A stretch of DNA of 64,000 bases from Epiperipatus broadwayi (GCA_028023455.1 JAQFVV010013067.1:219305-283304); one strand, 5' to 3'; positions 1-14,742 are shown, counted from the first letter of the stretch. The notes: a model not told the origin generated them from the letters alone. Numbers and translations: made by a program.

Positions 1-167
1 TGATCTCAGTCCTTCACTGACTGATGGTTGGAATAAAACATATACGTAAAAATTAGATCTTAACAGTACATATCTGCCTACTATATAAATTTTCCAGATT
101 CAAATAGCATGGTGGCAGCCTTGTACGGCAGATATGGTAAGATTCCAACTTCCAATTTACCCTGACC

Positions 168-223
<56 letters not shown>

Positions 224-480
224 CGTGTGTGTGTGTAAATTTATAAATAAAATATTAAAATCTGATTACAAAAATAATGTTATTACTCAAATTAATATTC
301 TTAATTTTATAACGGTTAATAAGATAAATATTAAAAGTTTACATGTTCAATTTGTTAATAACATTTTTTAAAAAAAGCCAAAAATAATGTAATTGATAAT
401 TGTACTTATTACAAGATTTATTCCTCAGCTGCAATATGCCCTAAACAATTTTCAAATATAAAATACCATAAAGAAAAAGA
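1..480. other. Unassigned AT-rich DNA with a (TA)n(TG)n microsatellite
   Basis: No gene is visible. A compound microsatellite, (AT)n turning into (TG)n, occupies about 172-236. The rest is AT-rich, with no open frame or repeat I can match elsewhere in the window. Confidence 0.6.
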
Positions 481-724
481 ACCATTATGATTAATGAATG
501 ATTTTGGGGGTGCATTTTATTATGAAACATGTAGATTAAATGAGAAAATGTTGCTAGAAATTCTTGTTTTGGGTTTTTACAATAGATTCATCATTTGATT
601 TTGTTGGTAAAATTAATATTGTTGTTATTGATATTGGTAATGTAATTTGTACCTTTGATGTCAGTGAAATGTATGGATCAATTGAAAGAATGACTTCTAT
701 TGAAATAATTAATAATGTATTAAA

Positions 725-1135
725 GTGAAAATAGTAAAATTTATTGTTGTAACATTAAACTTTATTAATATAAATATTTATGAAATTTTTAATCATGGAT
801 TTTATATAATAAGTAATGGCTGGCTAATGGGTCTTTCTACAGTTGCCCAAATATGTAATTTTGTAATACCTATGTATGAAAAAAATATTTTGAAAAAGGA
901 ATATTATCACAAAGATGTTACTTTATACAATTGATATGTTGATGATGTTTTTGTTTGTGGGAAACCAAATGCTATTAATGATTTGTTTAATGAATTAAAT
1001 AATATAAATGGCTTAAAGTGTATTAAAACAGATGAAAGTTCAAGGAGTGTTCAATTGTTAAATCTCAAGATAACTAAAAACAGTGATAAAGTAGATTACT
1101 ATTTGACTGTTAAACCAATAGCAAAAAGAGGATAA
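725..1135 (+). pseudogene. PLE copy 1 reverse transcriptase core fragment
   Basis: This is the palm region of the PLE reverse transcriptase. It reads through one in-frame TGA (932-934) into YVDDVFVCG; the paired aspartates are the metal-binding catalytic residues. The following stretch contains FNELNNI and LLNLKITK, matching the usual layout downstream of the PLE catalytic box. A stop follows GG at about 1132. The N-terminal RT part at 585-725 lies in another frame. No functional start is expected: the first codon here is GTG inside the fossil frame. Confidence 0.75.
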
Positions 1136-1385
1136 AACCATATAAATCAAAATTACCAATATCACATAAAATGGCATGTTTAATGTCCTTATTTAGAAAT
1201 GATAATCTTTGCAAATATTCATCTGATAAAACCCAAAATATTGAAAATTATTATAATGAATTGTTATATGTTGGATATAGTTATGTTTATTATATTGGTA
1301 AAAAAAATAATTCTAAATACTAAAATATTATTAATAATAATGTTAATTCTTCTGATAAAAAAATTGGATATCAATACCATATATT

Positions 1386-1598
1386 TTGAATCAACAAGCA
1401 AGTTTCATTAGGAAAATTTATACAGATATATGTCTCTTTGCATTTTATGCACAACCTACATTAAATAAATTGATAAATAATTCAAAAGATAAAACCTTAT
1501 TAACAAATAAAAATTGTATCATCTACAAATGGATATGTTGGTGTGGCATTGGATATATAGGTGAATCGAGGTGCATATTAGAAATAAGAACAAAATAG
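1386..1598 (+). pseudogene. PLE copy 1 GIY-YIG endonuclease fragment
   Basis: A 70-residue open stretch runs from the linker (FIRKIY, which the copy at 40.1 kb also has) into the nuclease core. That core reads CIIYKWICWCGIGYIGES, with the two aromatic-containing strands (IYK and GYIGE) expected of GIY-YIG. The frame stops at an amber codon where the other copy continues into the catalytic arginine and glutamate region. Downstream remnants (NKSC; ITEL then stop) continue in other frames to about 1860. Confidence 0.75.
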
Positions 1599-1863
1599 CA
1601 CTTGTTATTATTAAAAAGGGTTCAAAATACAAAACAAAATTATAAAAATAATGATAATTTATCCGCTGCCATCTTTTATGACTATAATAAATCATGTATT
1701 TATGTGTTTTTGATTTTAATTATAGTAATGTAAGATTATTGGAAACTGAAAGAAATAATAATAAAAGTAAAATTAAGAAAGGTATGTTAATATATAAAGA
1801 CAAGCAAGATTTAATCAATAGGCAGCTATCAAACATTAAGATCACAGAATTATGAGAAATCTG

Positions 1864-2051
1864 ACATCATGGAATTATGGGAAAGTTGATTTTTTTTTAA
1901 ATATTAGTTGATAAAAACTACAATGATAGTTGAAATTGCTTCTAAGTGATGGTTATAGATATAATTTTTATAAACTTTTAAGTATGGTAATTTCTAATAA
2001 TTATTTATAAATTTACATATATTATTTTGAAGAAATACAGACATTGATCTG

Positions 2052-2132
<81 letters not shown>

Positions 2133-2445
2133 AACCTTTTAAATTGTTAACTGTGTCCAAGAAAGATGAAAAAAATATATAATGATCAACATTTTAAATT
2201 TAGAAAACATAAAGTTATTTTAGTGTTAAGTTTATTTGGTACTATGTATAAATTGTATAATCTATAGTTTACAAATATATGATTCTGTTGATGTATTCCA
2301 TAAACACCTTTTATTTATAGTCATATATATCTTAAATAATCATATTTCAATTATAATAGCCTTTAATAGTTATAATGGTGTTGGTGTTTATATTATACGT
2401 ATTTAAACTTATGACATTTATTAAAATTTACAATAACTATAAATA
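1864..2445. other. Gene-free spacer with (AT)n tract
   Basis: It holds a roughly 70-bp (TA)n tract at 2055-2124 ending in a short (GA)n. The remainder is AT-rich sequence in which I see no coding or repeat signal. Confidence 0.6.
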
Positions 2446-2593
2446 GATGAAATACACAGGCTTATATATACCTGTGTCTATATATTTAACAGACAGGGTT
2501 TGAGCACAGACTTTCACATGACCCACCATTCTCCACACTATCTCATAACACTGATACACCTGAACACACATATGTCAAATAGATAAATAATTA

Positions 2594-2642
<49 letters not shown>

Positions 2643-4351
2643 GTATGGTTTAGGCATGAAATACATGAAATACATATATATATATATATATATATATGTA
2701 TTTCATGCTAAACCAGCAATCACCAGTTGGTCCAGATTACCATCTCTACATATATATGCTACAAATGCTCAGATATATATTAAGATAGTAAATCCTCCTA
2801 CTTTAATGTACAGGCTTCAATGTACTCCACACTCCAACTCTTCAACTGTCCATCCAATTGAAAATCTGATGATAGAACACTCAAAAGCCACCCTTAGGCT
2901 GAGATTGTTGTCACACCCACGTTGACCTAAAGGTCAATATGACCCCTCATGTACAGGACATAATCCATTAAATACATATACAAGGGATAGGCAGACATCT
3001 CTAATATGTAATACATGAAATATACAGGCTTATATATACCTGTGTCTATATTTGTAATAGACAGGGTATGAGCACAGACTTTCACCTGACCCACCACTCT
3101 CCACACTATCTCATAACACTGATACACCTGAACACACATATGCCGAAAAGATAAATAATGACCAATATACATATTTCATGCTAAACCAGCAAACATCAGT
3201 TGGTCCAGATTTTCATCTCTACACATATATGCTACAAGTGCTAAGATATATATTAAGATAGCAAATCCTCCTACTTTAATGGACAGGCTTCAATGTATTC
3301 CGCACTCCAACTCTTCAACTGTTCATCCAATTGAAAATCTGATGATGGAATGCTCAAAGGCCACACTTAGATCGAGATTGTTGTCACACCTATGTTGACC
3401 TAAAGCTCAATCTGACCCTTCATGTACAGGATATAATCCATTAAATACATATACAGTGATAGGCAGACATCTCTAATATATAATAGATGAAATACACAGG
3501 CCTATATATACCTGTGTTTATATATGTAATAGACAGGGTATGAGCACAGACATTTAAGTCAACATGGGTGTGACAACAATCTCAGCCTAAGGGTGGCCTT
3601 TGAGCATTCCATCATCAGATTTTCAATTGGATGGACAGTTGAAGAATTGGAGTGTGGATTACATAGAAGCCTGTCCACTAAAGTAGGAGGATTTGCTATC
3701 TTAATATATATCTGAACACTTGTAGCATATATGTGTAGAGATTGTAATCTGGACCAACTGATGATTGCTGGTTTAGCATGAAATACATATATTGGTGATT
3801 ATTTATCTTTTTGACATATGTGGGTTCAGGTGGAAAAGTGTTATGAGATAGTGTGGAGAGTGGTGGGTCATGTGAAAGTCTGTGCTCCTACCCTGTCTAT
3901 TACATATATAGACACAAGTATATATAAGCCTGTGTATTTCATCTATTACATATTAGAGATGTCTGCCTATCCTTTGTATATGTATTTAATGGATTATGTC
4001 CTGTACATGAGGGATCAGATTGACGTTTAGGTCAACATGGGTGTGACAACAATCTCTGCCTAAGGGTGGCATTTAAGCATTCCATCATCAGATTTTCAAA
4101 TGGATGGACAGTTGAAAAGTTGGAGTGTGGAGTCTATTGAAGCCTGTCCGTTAAAGTAGGAGGATTTGCTATCTTAATATATATCTGAGCACTTGTAGCA
4201 TATATGAGTAGAGTTGGTAATCTGGACCAACTGATGATTGCTGATTTAGCATGAAATACGTATATTGGTGATTATTTATCTTTTCGACATATGTGTGTTC
4301 AGGTGTATCAGTGTTATGAGATAGTGTGGAGAGTGGTGGGTTATGTGAATA
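2446..4351. repeat. Tandem array of ~470-bp units that inverts midway
   Basis: Units begin with GAAATACACAGG-like sequence at about 2446, 3012 and 3485 on the plus strand. The first is longer because of embedded (AT)n tracts. Near 3553 the array switches strand, and the same unit then reads in reverse complement at 3553-4028 and again, truncated, at 4029-4351. Landmarks in every unit are TTTCATGCTAAACCAGC, CTCCACACTATCTCATAAC and GACAGGCTTC. Overlapping ORFs on both strands (2927-3172 minus, 3818-4030 plus) are translations of the same unit and not genes. A diverged relative with the same landmarks lies at 46.93-47.72 kb. Confidence 0.85.
2649..2712. repeat. (AT)n-cored palindrome inside the satellite unit
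   Basis: GCATGAAATACAT, an (AT)n tract and ATGTATTTCATGC form an inverted repeat around the microsatellite. The left arm also extends to TGGTTTAG and the right arm to CTAAACCA. Confidence 0.7.
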
Positions 4352-8832
<4,481 letters not shown>

Positions 8833-9181
8833 AAAATGATAGTGCATATTCAGGCACTTTATTAGCTACACTTATATTTTAATTGGCTTTGATTTGGTAG
8901 TGTGGATAAATAAAAGCTGATTTTAATAGGATTGTAATCGACCCTTACAATGTAGATAATGTAAGACTCAATTATGTAAATTTAAAATTAATAAGAACTA
9001 ATCTTAGAAATTTGATTTTGATAAGAATCAGATATTTTATTATTTGTGTTTATTTTAAATTATAATTTGTCTTTAAGAAGACTCATAAAAAAAAAAAATA
9101 TCAAAAAAAAACTATGCTGTATAAAAATTCATTATCATCATGTTTCCAGCTGGTCTGACCTCACTAATCTTTTAGGTTACA

Positions 9182-9182
<1 letters not shown>

Positions 9183-9218
<36 letters not shown>

Positions 9219-9226
9219 TTTACAAA

Positions 9227-9258
<32 letters not shown>
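9183..9258. repeat. Two (TA)n tracts separated by an ATTTACAAATATT spacer
   Basis: The tracts at 9183-9214 and 9230-9258 flank a short spacer that is itself nearly self-complementary (AATATTTACAAATATT). The pair forms another AT palindrome. Confidence 0.85.
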
Positions 9259-9261
<3 letters not shown>

Positions 9262-9266
9262 ATTTT

Positions 9267-9365
9267 CAAAGGTTGCACATATAAAAGATGTATTTTGCGG
9301 ATTCATCCATGTTAAAAAAATTATAATATTAATATACCAAGAATTTGACTTGATCACACAAGCCA
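9267..9365 (+). repeat. Dispersed repeat family A (TTTTGCGGRTTCATCC)
   Basis: The segment with GATGTATTTTGCGGATTCATCC through TGACTTGATCACACAAG recurs at 52,486-52,590. There it is followed by its own reverse complement at 52,597-52,722. All copies follow an (AT)n tract. This is a short interspersed repeat of unknown class. Confidence 0.75.
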
Positions 9366-9387
9366 TCTATGGGTTTAGTATGATGGT

Positions 9388-9490
9388 GGTGTATGGCAAC
9401 TGAATCTTGGTACTGGGATGGAACTTCTCTGATGCCAAAATCACCAGTAGCTGATGCCCATCTACCCATGAATAATTATAGGTATTGTAC
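9388..9490 (+). repeat. Dispersed repeat family B (copy 1)
   Basis: CTTGGTACTGGGATGGAACTTCT ... AATTATAGGTATTG is matched by CTTGGTATTGGAATGAAACTTCT ... AATTGTAGGTATTG at about 20,445-20,556. I cannot assign it to a named family. The ORFs at 9393-9656 and 9564-9764 that overlap it look like chance frames. Confidence 0.65.
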
Positions 9491-10060
9491 ACATTTTATT
9501 ATTTCTTCAAAAATATGTCTATTTATTTCTTCAATGTTATATACTACCATTGCCTTTCCCTCCTTATATATTTTTGTTCTCTGCCTGGGGTGGTATCTCA
9601 TGAGTTTTCTTAATGGATTTCAGTTTAATTTTACTAATTGCTGCTCCATCTTGTAACAGATGGGGTTTGAATACAAGAGATAGTGCAATATAGAATGTTA
9701 ATTGTGAGTGTTGATATAGAGTGACTGGGTATATGCGAAAAGATATATAAAAATAGTCATTCAAACCCTGTTACAAAGAGTGTGAAAGTAATATGCAATC
9801 TGTTAAAGGATGGACTGTATTCTAATATAAATATAATTGTATGTGTGTTATTATAAAGGGTGTATATGTATTAACGGTTATATGTGGTTTGACAAGAGTC
9901 AATTATATATGGAGTTGTATAAATTTTTTATCGATTATCCATATATATTATGTTGTTCATTAATGTTCTAAGTTTTACATTTAATAATATTAGCAGTAAA
10001 ACATGTTTCTTGATGAATCCATTGGAAATATAAAGCTACAGAAATAAGAAATAGAATGAA

Positions 10061-10131
10061 TTAGATGCTGTGGGCAGTTTGAGTTAATGACTCTGTCAGC
10101 AAGAAGTCCGAGAACTGGTCGAGTTGGTATT
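10061..10131 (-). CDS. Candidate terminal exon, minus strand (unrecognised gene)
   Basis: On the minus strand a strong acceptor, CTTCTATTGTTTCAG, is followed by a 71-nt segment with about 46% GC (by eye), against roughly 22% around it. Entered in the phase left by the donor at 10,402 (one base carried over), it reads EYQLDQFSDFLLTE, then SLTQTAHSI and a TAA at 10,061-10,063. This looks like a hydrophilic C-terminal tail. In a second frame it is also open for over 40 codons, and in the third for 11, so the frame rests on its neighbour. A variant polyadenylation signal ATTAAA lies further downstream near 9,978. Function unknown. It could instead be a fragment of an unrecognised element. Confidence 0.35.
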
Positions 10132-10401
10132 CTGAAACAATAGAAGATCTGGTCAGTGGTGTATGAATGGATAGGGGAAAATGTGAAGTTAAAAATTGTA
10201 AAAGAAAAGAACTATATTTTTTCTCAAGATTATGGAGTGGTGATTAGAATTAAAAAAGAAAGAGATGTGGCACGGATTTTAGATGGTATTAACGTATAAT
10301 TAATTAAGAAGTTTTATTAATATTCCCATCAAAATGTTGGGGTAATTAAATAGTGTGGGTTTCGTTAGACTGACCCAGTGGATTGTTATTGTAAAACTCA
10401 C

Positions 10402-10720
10402 CTGAATCAGATTTATGAAAATTCGCTGTTTAAAAATTATCCAGTGTAATGGCGATGAAGCACATGTAGCTTGGATCTTTTAAGTGAGCGAAATCATCTA
10501 CCCCACCTCTATGATAAACTGTTTGGCGTATCACATTTTCAGATTGTTTACCATCCTTAGAATCAACAAATATGAATAATGGACCGTATTTCTTCAGAAT
10601 TATAAATGTGCGGACTGTTAACTTTGACCACGTGGACATTCGATCGTAATTAAGGTAAATTGACTTTTTCTCTATATATGTGTTCAATAAATGTGTAGTA
10701 ATGAAGGGACTCATGTTACT
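10402..10720 (-). CDS. Candidate protein-coding exon, minus strand (unrecognised)
   Basis: A 94-codon open frame (10,430-10,714, first Met at 10,714) has clearly higher GC than its surroundings and keeps CpGs (CACGTGG, GATCGTAA) in an otherwise CpG-poor region. It includes STWSKLTVRTFIILKKYG, VYHRGGVDDFAHLKDPSY and MCFIAITLDNF: mixed hydrophobic and charged sequence unlike the low-complexity frames elsewhere. The frame hits TAA at 10,430, but 28 bases further on stands a perfect donor, TTCAG|GTGAGT (exon end 10,402), whose phase fits the exon at 10,061-10,131. Either this is a pseudogene with a stop, or a one-base indel in the T-run (AATTTTTAAAC) hides the true frame, or the ORF ends naturally. 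The upstream acceptor (TATAGAAG near 10,718) is weak. I do not recognise the protein family. Confidence 0.4.
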
Positions 10721-10801
10721 TCTATATTAAATACAGTAATAAATATTTGTTTAAATAAAACATTAAATAAACAACTCTGATATGTAATTGCACCCTTTCA
10801 T

Positions 10802-10803
<2 letters not shown>

Positions 10804-10855
<52 letters not shown>

Positions 10856-10860
10856 AACAC

Positions 10861-10892
<32 letters not shown>

Positions 10893-10893
10893 A
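10804..10893. repeat. (TA)n, TGTGTGTAACACA palindrome and (TG)n
   Basis: The (TA)n at 10,804-10,849 joins ATATGTGTGTAACACATATA, a small palindrome, to a second (AT)n ending in (TG)n. Confidence 0.85.
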
Positions 10894-11143
10894 TCAGAAT
10901 AAATGGGTTGTGTGCATGAACATTAAAATATATATAGGTGTATAAAGCTTAGAATTTAATGATAACTAGCTTAGCATTTAGCTTAATTTTGTTATAACTT
11001 CTGGGCTAGAGTAATAGATTTATAAACAGGTAAATTATAGTGGAGTATATGTAGATATATGTGATGTAATCAGGAATTGTCTTTGCTTTGTTCTCTCATT
11101 AGACCATGTTCCCAGAACTTGAGATTGAGCTAGTCTGGATTCG

Positions 11144-11145
<2 letters not shown>

Positions 11146-11180
<35 letters not shown>

Positions 11181-11183
11181 ATC

Positions 11184-11223
<40 letters not shown>

Positions 11224-11230
11224 GATCCCT
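11146..11230. repeat. Double (AT)n palindrome
   Basis: ACCCTA-(TA)n-TAGGG is followed at once by AGGGATCTCTGTA-(TA)n-TACAGAGATCCCT (arms 11,177-11,189 and 11,218-11,230, perfect). The middle segment serves as an arm for both. Confidence 0.9.
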
Positions 11231-11586
11231 TATTTATGTTTTCAGTCAGTATAATTTTTATCAGAGTGTAAGATTGGCACTTGAGATGGATTTAAACCAT
11301 ATTCATAAATATACTTACTCAAAGCTGCGGGAAAGAACGTATACGTGAATGAATTAAGAGACAATAATATGGGTAGATGCATACAATCTTAAGTTTGCTT
11401 CTGCAATCTTTTCTGCCACCATGTAGGCTTCCTGATTTCGGTTTCTGTTTGTTATTTAACACCTTAATATATATGTAGTCATTCAAATGTTCCATATTGT
11501 AACTTTATCCTATGATTATTACCCTAAATAGGAAAAAGGCATTTACATAATTTTGGTAATAGTTTGCTTTCATTACCTATCCTATG

Positions 11587-12178
11587 TGTCATGTCTGACC
11601 CTGACTTCAGAAGCAGAGTATTTGAGATTCCATTACTGATTGGCTAGCACCCAGTTGCTACCGAAAATGATTAAATCTGGTGCTGAATTTTGCACACTAA
11701 ATCCACAAGTTTCCAGTAAGGTAAGGGATCTGCCATTAAATAGTCAGAATTTTGGAGACAGAGCAGAGAGCAATTACTTCTGTCAACCTGAACAATGGAA
11801 CATGCTCTCCATTAAACCCTCTGCCATCATCAGGGACACTACTTCCCCTCACTATCACAATGTCCACACAGTGAAGCAAGTCCACCTAAGGATTGGAAAC
11901 TGCTTCTTCCAAATTAGAGCTGACTTGAGGCAAGCTAAATACATAGTTGAAAGTGTCTTACAAAAGTCACAAAACAGGATAATCATTTAGTTAGAAATGA
12001 GGTCTGTATTCAGCTCAACTAAGTCAACATTCAATTGTATCAACTGTATTTAGTCATTCGGTTAACAAATGTGTGCATATTTTTTGACTAATAAATTGTA
12101 CATATTAATTGCTGAATAGTTATTCATTTTATGTTTGTTGGTTTAGAAACAAACATGTAAGCCTAACCAAACACAACA
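11587..12178 (+). repeat. 5' LTR of the Ty3/Gypsy element
   Basis: It begins TGTCATGTCTGACCC and ends AAACACAACA. It pairs with 14,154-14,742 along its whole length, including GGCTAGCACCCAGTTGCTACC and the shared CTGAACAATGGAACATGCTC. The 116-codon ORF inside it (11,640-11,990) has a homologue at the same place in the 3' LTR and is LTR sequence rather than a gene. Confidence 0.85.
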
Positions 12179-12587
12179 GATCTGATGTAGTCACAGAGAA
12201 ATTATTCCTTTATGGCTGGAAAAATTTATTCAATTATATGAAATAAATATGCGAGTGCATATTTTAATTATGGTGATTTTTAAAAAAAACAAATAAAGGG
12301 TCAATTTTAAGCTGCAGCCAATCATGATAGTTTTACTAATACAGTGACAAAAACTCACTCTACTTGTTTAAAAGCTTTGCTGAGTTAATTACAAAAAGAT
12401 AACATTAAAACAAAAACAAATATGAGTAGTTATTCAGAAAAATAAATATTAAAATTGATTTTAAACAAGTACAAACATTAGTACAAAATTAATTGCAAGT
12501 GGTTACTCAGAAAATAAATACATCAAATTTAAACTACAACATTTGTTCAAAGTAATTATGAGTGGTGATTTACATAAATAAATAAAT

Positions 12588-13279
12588 AAAGATGCTAAAG
12601 CACTTGGCACAATGGAATCTCTTGATCTGGCCGAATCTGAGAGCTGGACAAATTATAAAGAGCATTTGATTTTTTACCTACAGGCTAACCATTTTAAAAA
12701 ATCTGAAGTAACATGTCTCAATCTACAGCTGTAATCTGAGCTAAGCTGGATATTGACAAAGTGTTGACAATTTTCACAGAGTATTTTTCTCCTAAATCAT
12801 TGACAATAATGCAGAGATAGCATTTTAATCTCAGCATGCAAGAACATGGTGAAACATCTAAAGAATTTGCAACACAAATCCATATATTAGCCTTGAAGTG
12901 TACTTTCAAAGACTTCATGAATGAAGTACTTCATGATTGTTTTATTTATGGCATAAATGATCACAATTTGAGGCTAAAAATGTTAATGATTCCGGATCTA
13001 AATTTTGAGACAATGATAGCTCAGGCAGGACTATCAGAGACAATAGCCTGTCTAGCTACCCCCATAAACAGACTTATTAAGTATGAAGTGCAAAAAATTG
13101 AGCATAACATTGGGTCATCCAAACATGCAATCAGCTCAGAAATCTCTGCATCAAATAGCCCATGGCTACACTATAGATGCAATGAGCACATGCACAGGCA
13201 CACATCATGCTCATACCATAAGTCAACATGCATTCTTGCATGTGAGACATGTCTGAAATTGAAAAACAAACAGCCCTAA
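12588..13279 (+). pseudogene. gag: Gag remnant of the Ty3/Gypsy element
   Basis: The region resembles the capsid part of invertebrate Ty3/Gypsy gag. A start-like segment with ESLDLAESESWTNYKEH is followed by FTEYFSPKSLTIMQR, then the longest open stretch (12,836-13,279). That stretch contains FATQIHILALKCTF, VLHDCFIYGINDHNLRLKML and a decayed zinc-knuckle zone with scattered Cys and His (CNEHMHRHTSC, then HKSTCILAC). The expected regular CCHC spacing is lost. At least one stop (around 12,816) and frameshifts upstream make it non-functional. Gag normally forms the particle that packages element RNA. Confidence 0.75.
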
Positions 13280-13720
13280 GTCAAAACTAGAAAATCATAT
13301 TCCTAAAAACAGTAAAGGCACTTATGAGAAACACAAGCAAGTTTCCTGTATAAACCTTATTAGAGATGACAATTCTGGACTTATACACCCTCTCATAATT
13401 AATTATATGCCAGTCAAGTTGGAACTTGTCACAGAGAGCAGTGTTTATAATTTCAAGAAAGATCCTGGGCAATCATTAATAAAATGAATAAATATAAACT
13501 GCACCCTAGCAGTAGGTCAATATCTGACAACCAAGGGAACAAAAAAATTTTTGGTTCAGACAAGAGTTAAAATTACTATGACTAACAAGATGAGACACCT
13601 ACCACTGGTAGTAGCATCTGATGATCACAACAACTAGTTAGGCTGTGATCAGTTTAATCACTTAGGGTTCAATGTAACCAAAGTGAACTATCTCACAACA
13701 TTATAAAAGATTAAGTCTAA
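13280..13720 (+). pseudogene. Protease remnant with broken active site
   Basis: After gag, INYMPVKLELVTESSVY (about 13,400-13,455) aligns with the segment of Ty3/Gypsy aspartic protease that normally carries the Asp-Thr-Gly triad. Here the triad position (13,428-13,436) reads Val-Thr-Glu, so the catalytic aspartate is gone. A later piece, MRHLPLVVASDD then LGCDQF, resembles the C-terminal protease strand and the LGRDWL-like join to RT, with a stop between. The sequence then loses similarity, marking the probable deletion point. Confidence 0.6.
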
Positions 13721-13779
13721 TTACTCATTTTTGAAATGGATGGAAGCTGGAACACCAGAATTTCCAGGACTCTGCTAGC

Positions 13780-14150
13780 ACAGCACTTGACTCCAAGCAC
13801 AGTAAGAGGAAAGCATCCTGCTTAACTGTTATTCAACAGATCCTTAAGAACTATGCTATCGACCCTGAAACCTGATGCCAAACTCAACCAAGGAGATTAA
13901 AAAATAAAATTTCAAATAGGAACACAAGCACTATGTCATATGTATTACAGGTTCACAAAATGTGTACCAGCATTGGTGACTCAAATAAAGTTCTATACTA
14001 TCATTGTGCAAACAACCAGAAAAATGTTCATCAAGAGAAGAAGATAAAGACAGGAACAGCAATCAAACAGATAATACAAGAGAGTGGACAATACATCATC
14101 CAGCACATCTCAAAAACTCTGTCCTCTGGAGCTAATTTTAGCCATGGGAG
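13780..14150 (+). pseudogene. Integrase C-terminal remnant
   Basis: HLTPSTVRGKHPA, stop, LLFNRSLRT and LSTLKPDAKLNQGD at about 13,786-13,900 match the end of the Ty3/Gypsy integrase core (the segment usually read as TPHSTTG.SPAELLFGR.LR). About 20 codons later TMSYVLQVHKMC resembles the small C-terminal beta domain. Stops interrupt it. This shows that the 3' end of pol survives although RT and RNase H do not. Confidence 0.6.
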
Positions 14151-14153
14151 GGA

Positions 14154-14742
14154 TGTATATCTGACCCTGCCTTCAGAAGTGAACTATTCCAGATTCCTTA
14201 CCTAATTGGCTAGCACCCAGTTGCTACCCAAGAAGAGTAAATCCTTCACTGGGTTGCATACCAAATCCACATTTTCCCATAAGATAGGGGATCTGCCATT
14301 AAATAGCCATCACTTTGAAGGCAAGGCAGAAAGCAATTACATCTGTCAACCTGAACAATGGAACATGCTCTCCATTAAACCATTTGCTATCAGCAAAGAT
14401 AGTATCACTCCTCATTATTGTAACATCCATGCAGCGAGGCAAGTTCACTTATGGACTGAAAACTTCTACATCCAAATTAGAGCTGACTTTAGTCAAGCTA
14501 AATACATAGCTGGAAGTCTTTTACCAGAGCTCATAAAATAGGTTAATCATTTAGCTAGAAGTGAGTTATGTAGTCAGCTCAACTATCTCAGCATTCAATT
14601 ATATGAAGTGTATTTAGTCATTTGTTTAACTAATATGTCTATATTTTTTGACTAAAACATTGTACAGATTAATTGCTGAATCGTTACTCCTTTTGTGTCT
14701 GTTGGTTTGGAAATGAACCTGTAAGTCTAACCAAACCCAACA
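14154..14742 (+). repeat. 3' LTR of the Ty3/Gypsy element
   Basis: It begins TGTATATCTGACCC directly after the polypurine tract and ends AAACCCAACA. It is the direct repeat of 11,587-12,178. ORFs at 14,206-14,541 and 14,315-14,509 are LTR-internal. Confidence 0.85.

Larger units (their letters stand above)
585..1863 (+). mobile_element. Decayed Penelope-like retroelement (PLE), copy 1
   Basis: In order I see a piece of reverse transcriptase with the motif CTFDVSEMYGSI (about 645-680), a segment with GWLMGL resembling the RT motif B region, the catalytic box YVDDVFVCG at 935-961, a linker containing NLCKYSSDK, and a GIY-YIG endonuclease (CGIGYIGES, about 1535-1570). RT followed by GIY-YIG is the hallmark order of Penelope-like elements, which use an RT with a single-strand-nicking GIY-YIG nuclease to integrate. 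Several stops and frameshifts break the frame: a TGA at 726-728, a TGA at 932-934 just before YVDD, and others downstream. The element is dead. The minus-strand copy at 39.65-40.78 kb shares the linker motif and the YIGES box, so both belong to one family. The 3' end near 1863 is placed by comparison with that copy, whose protein ends ITELWEI. Confidence 0.8.
11587..14742 (+). mobile_element. Ty3/Gypsy LTR retrotransposon, internally deleted
   Basis: Two direct repeats of about 590 bp (11,587-12,178 and 14,154-14,742), each starting TGT and ending ACA, flank only about 2 kb of internal sequence. That interior holds a gag remnant, a protease remnant and then directly the C-terminal part of integrase. 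RT, RNase H and most of integrase are missing, so an internal deletion or an old recombination is inferred near 13,700-13,770. A purine-rich tract (GGGAGGGA) sits immediately before the 3' LTR as a polypurine tract should. The LTRs differ at roughly a fifth of positions by eye, so the insertion is old. A target-site duplication is not clear (CTATG before, GTATA after), and a primer-binding site was not recognised. Confidence 0.85.

Noticed and set aside
2927-4030. Similar ORFs on opposite strands (2,927-3,172 and 3,818-4,030)
   Set aside because: Both are translations of the inverted 470-bp repeat unit; no codon-like conservation seen.
2446-4351. CRISPR-like regular repeats
   Set aside because: Units are about 470 bp, change direction and lie in a eukaryotic repeat context; no short repeat-spacer pattern.
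11640-11990. 116-codon ORF and its relative at 14,206-14,541
   Set aside because: They occupy the same place in the two LTRs, so they are LTR sequence, not a gene pair.
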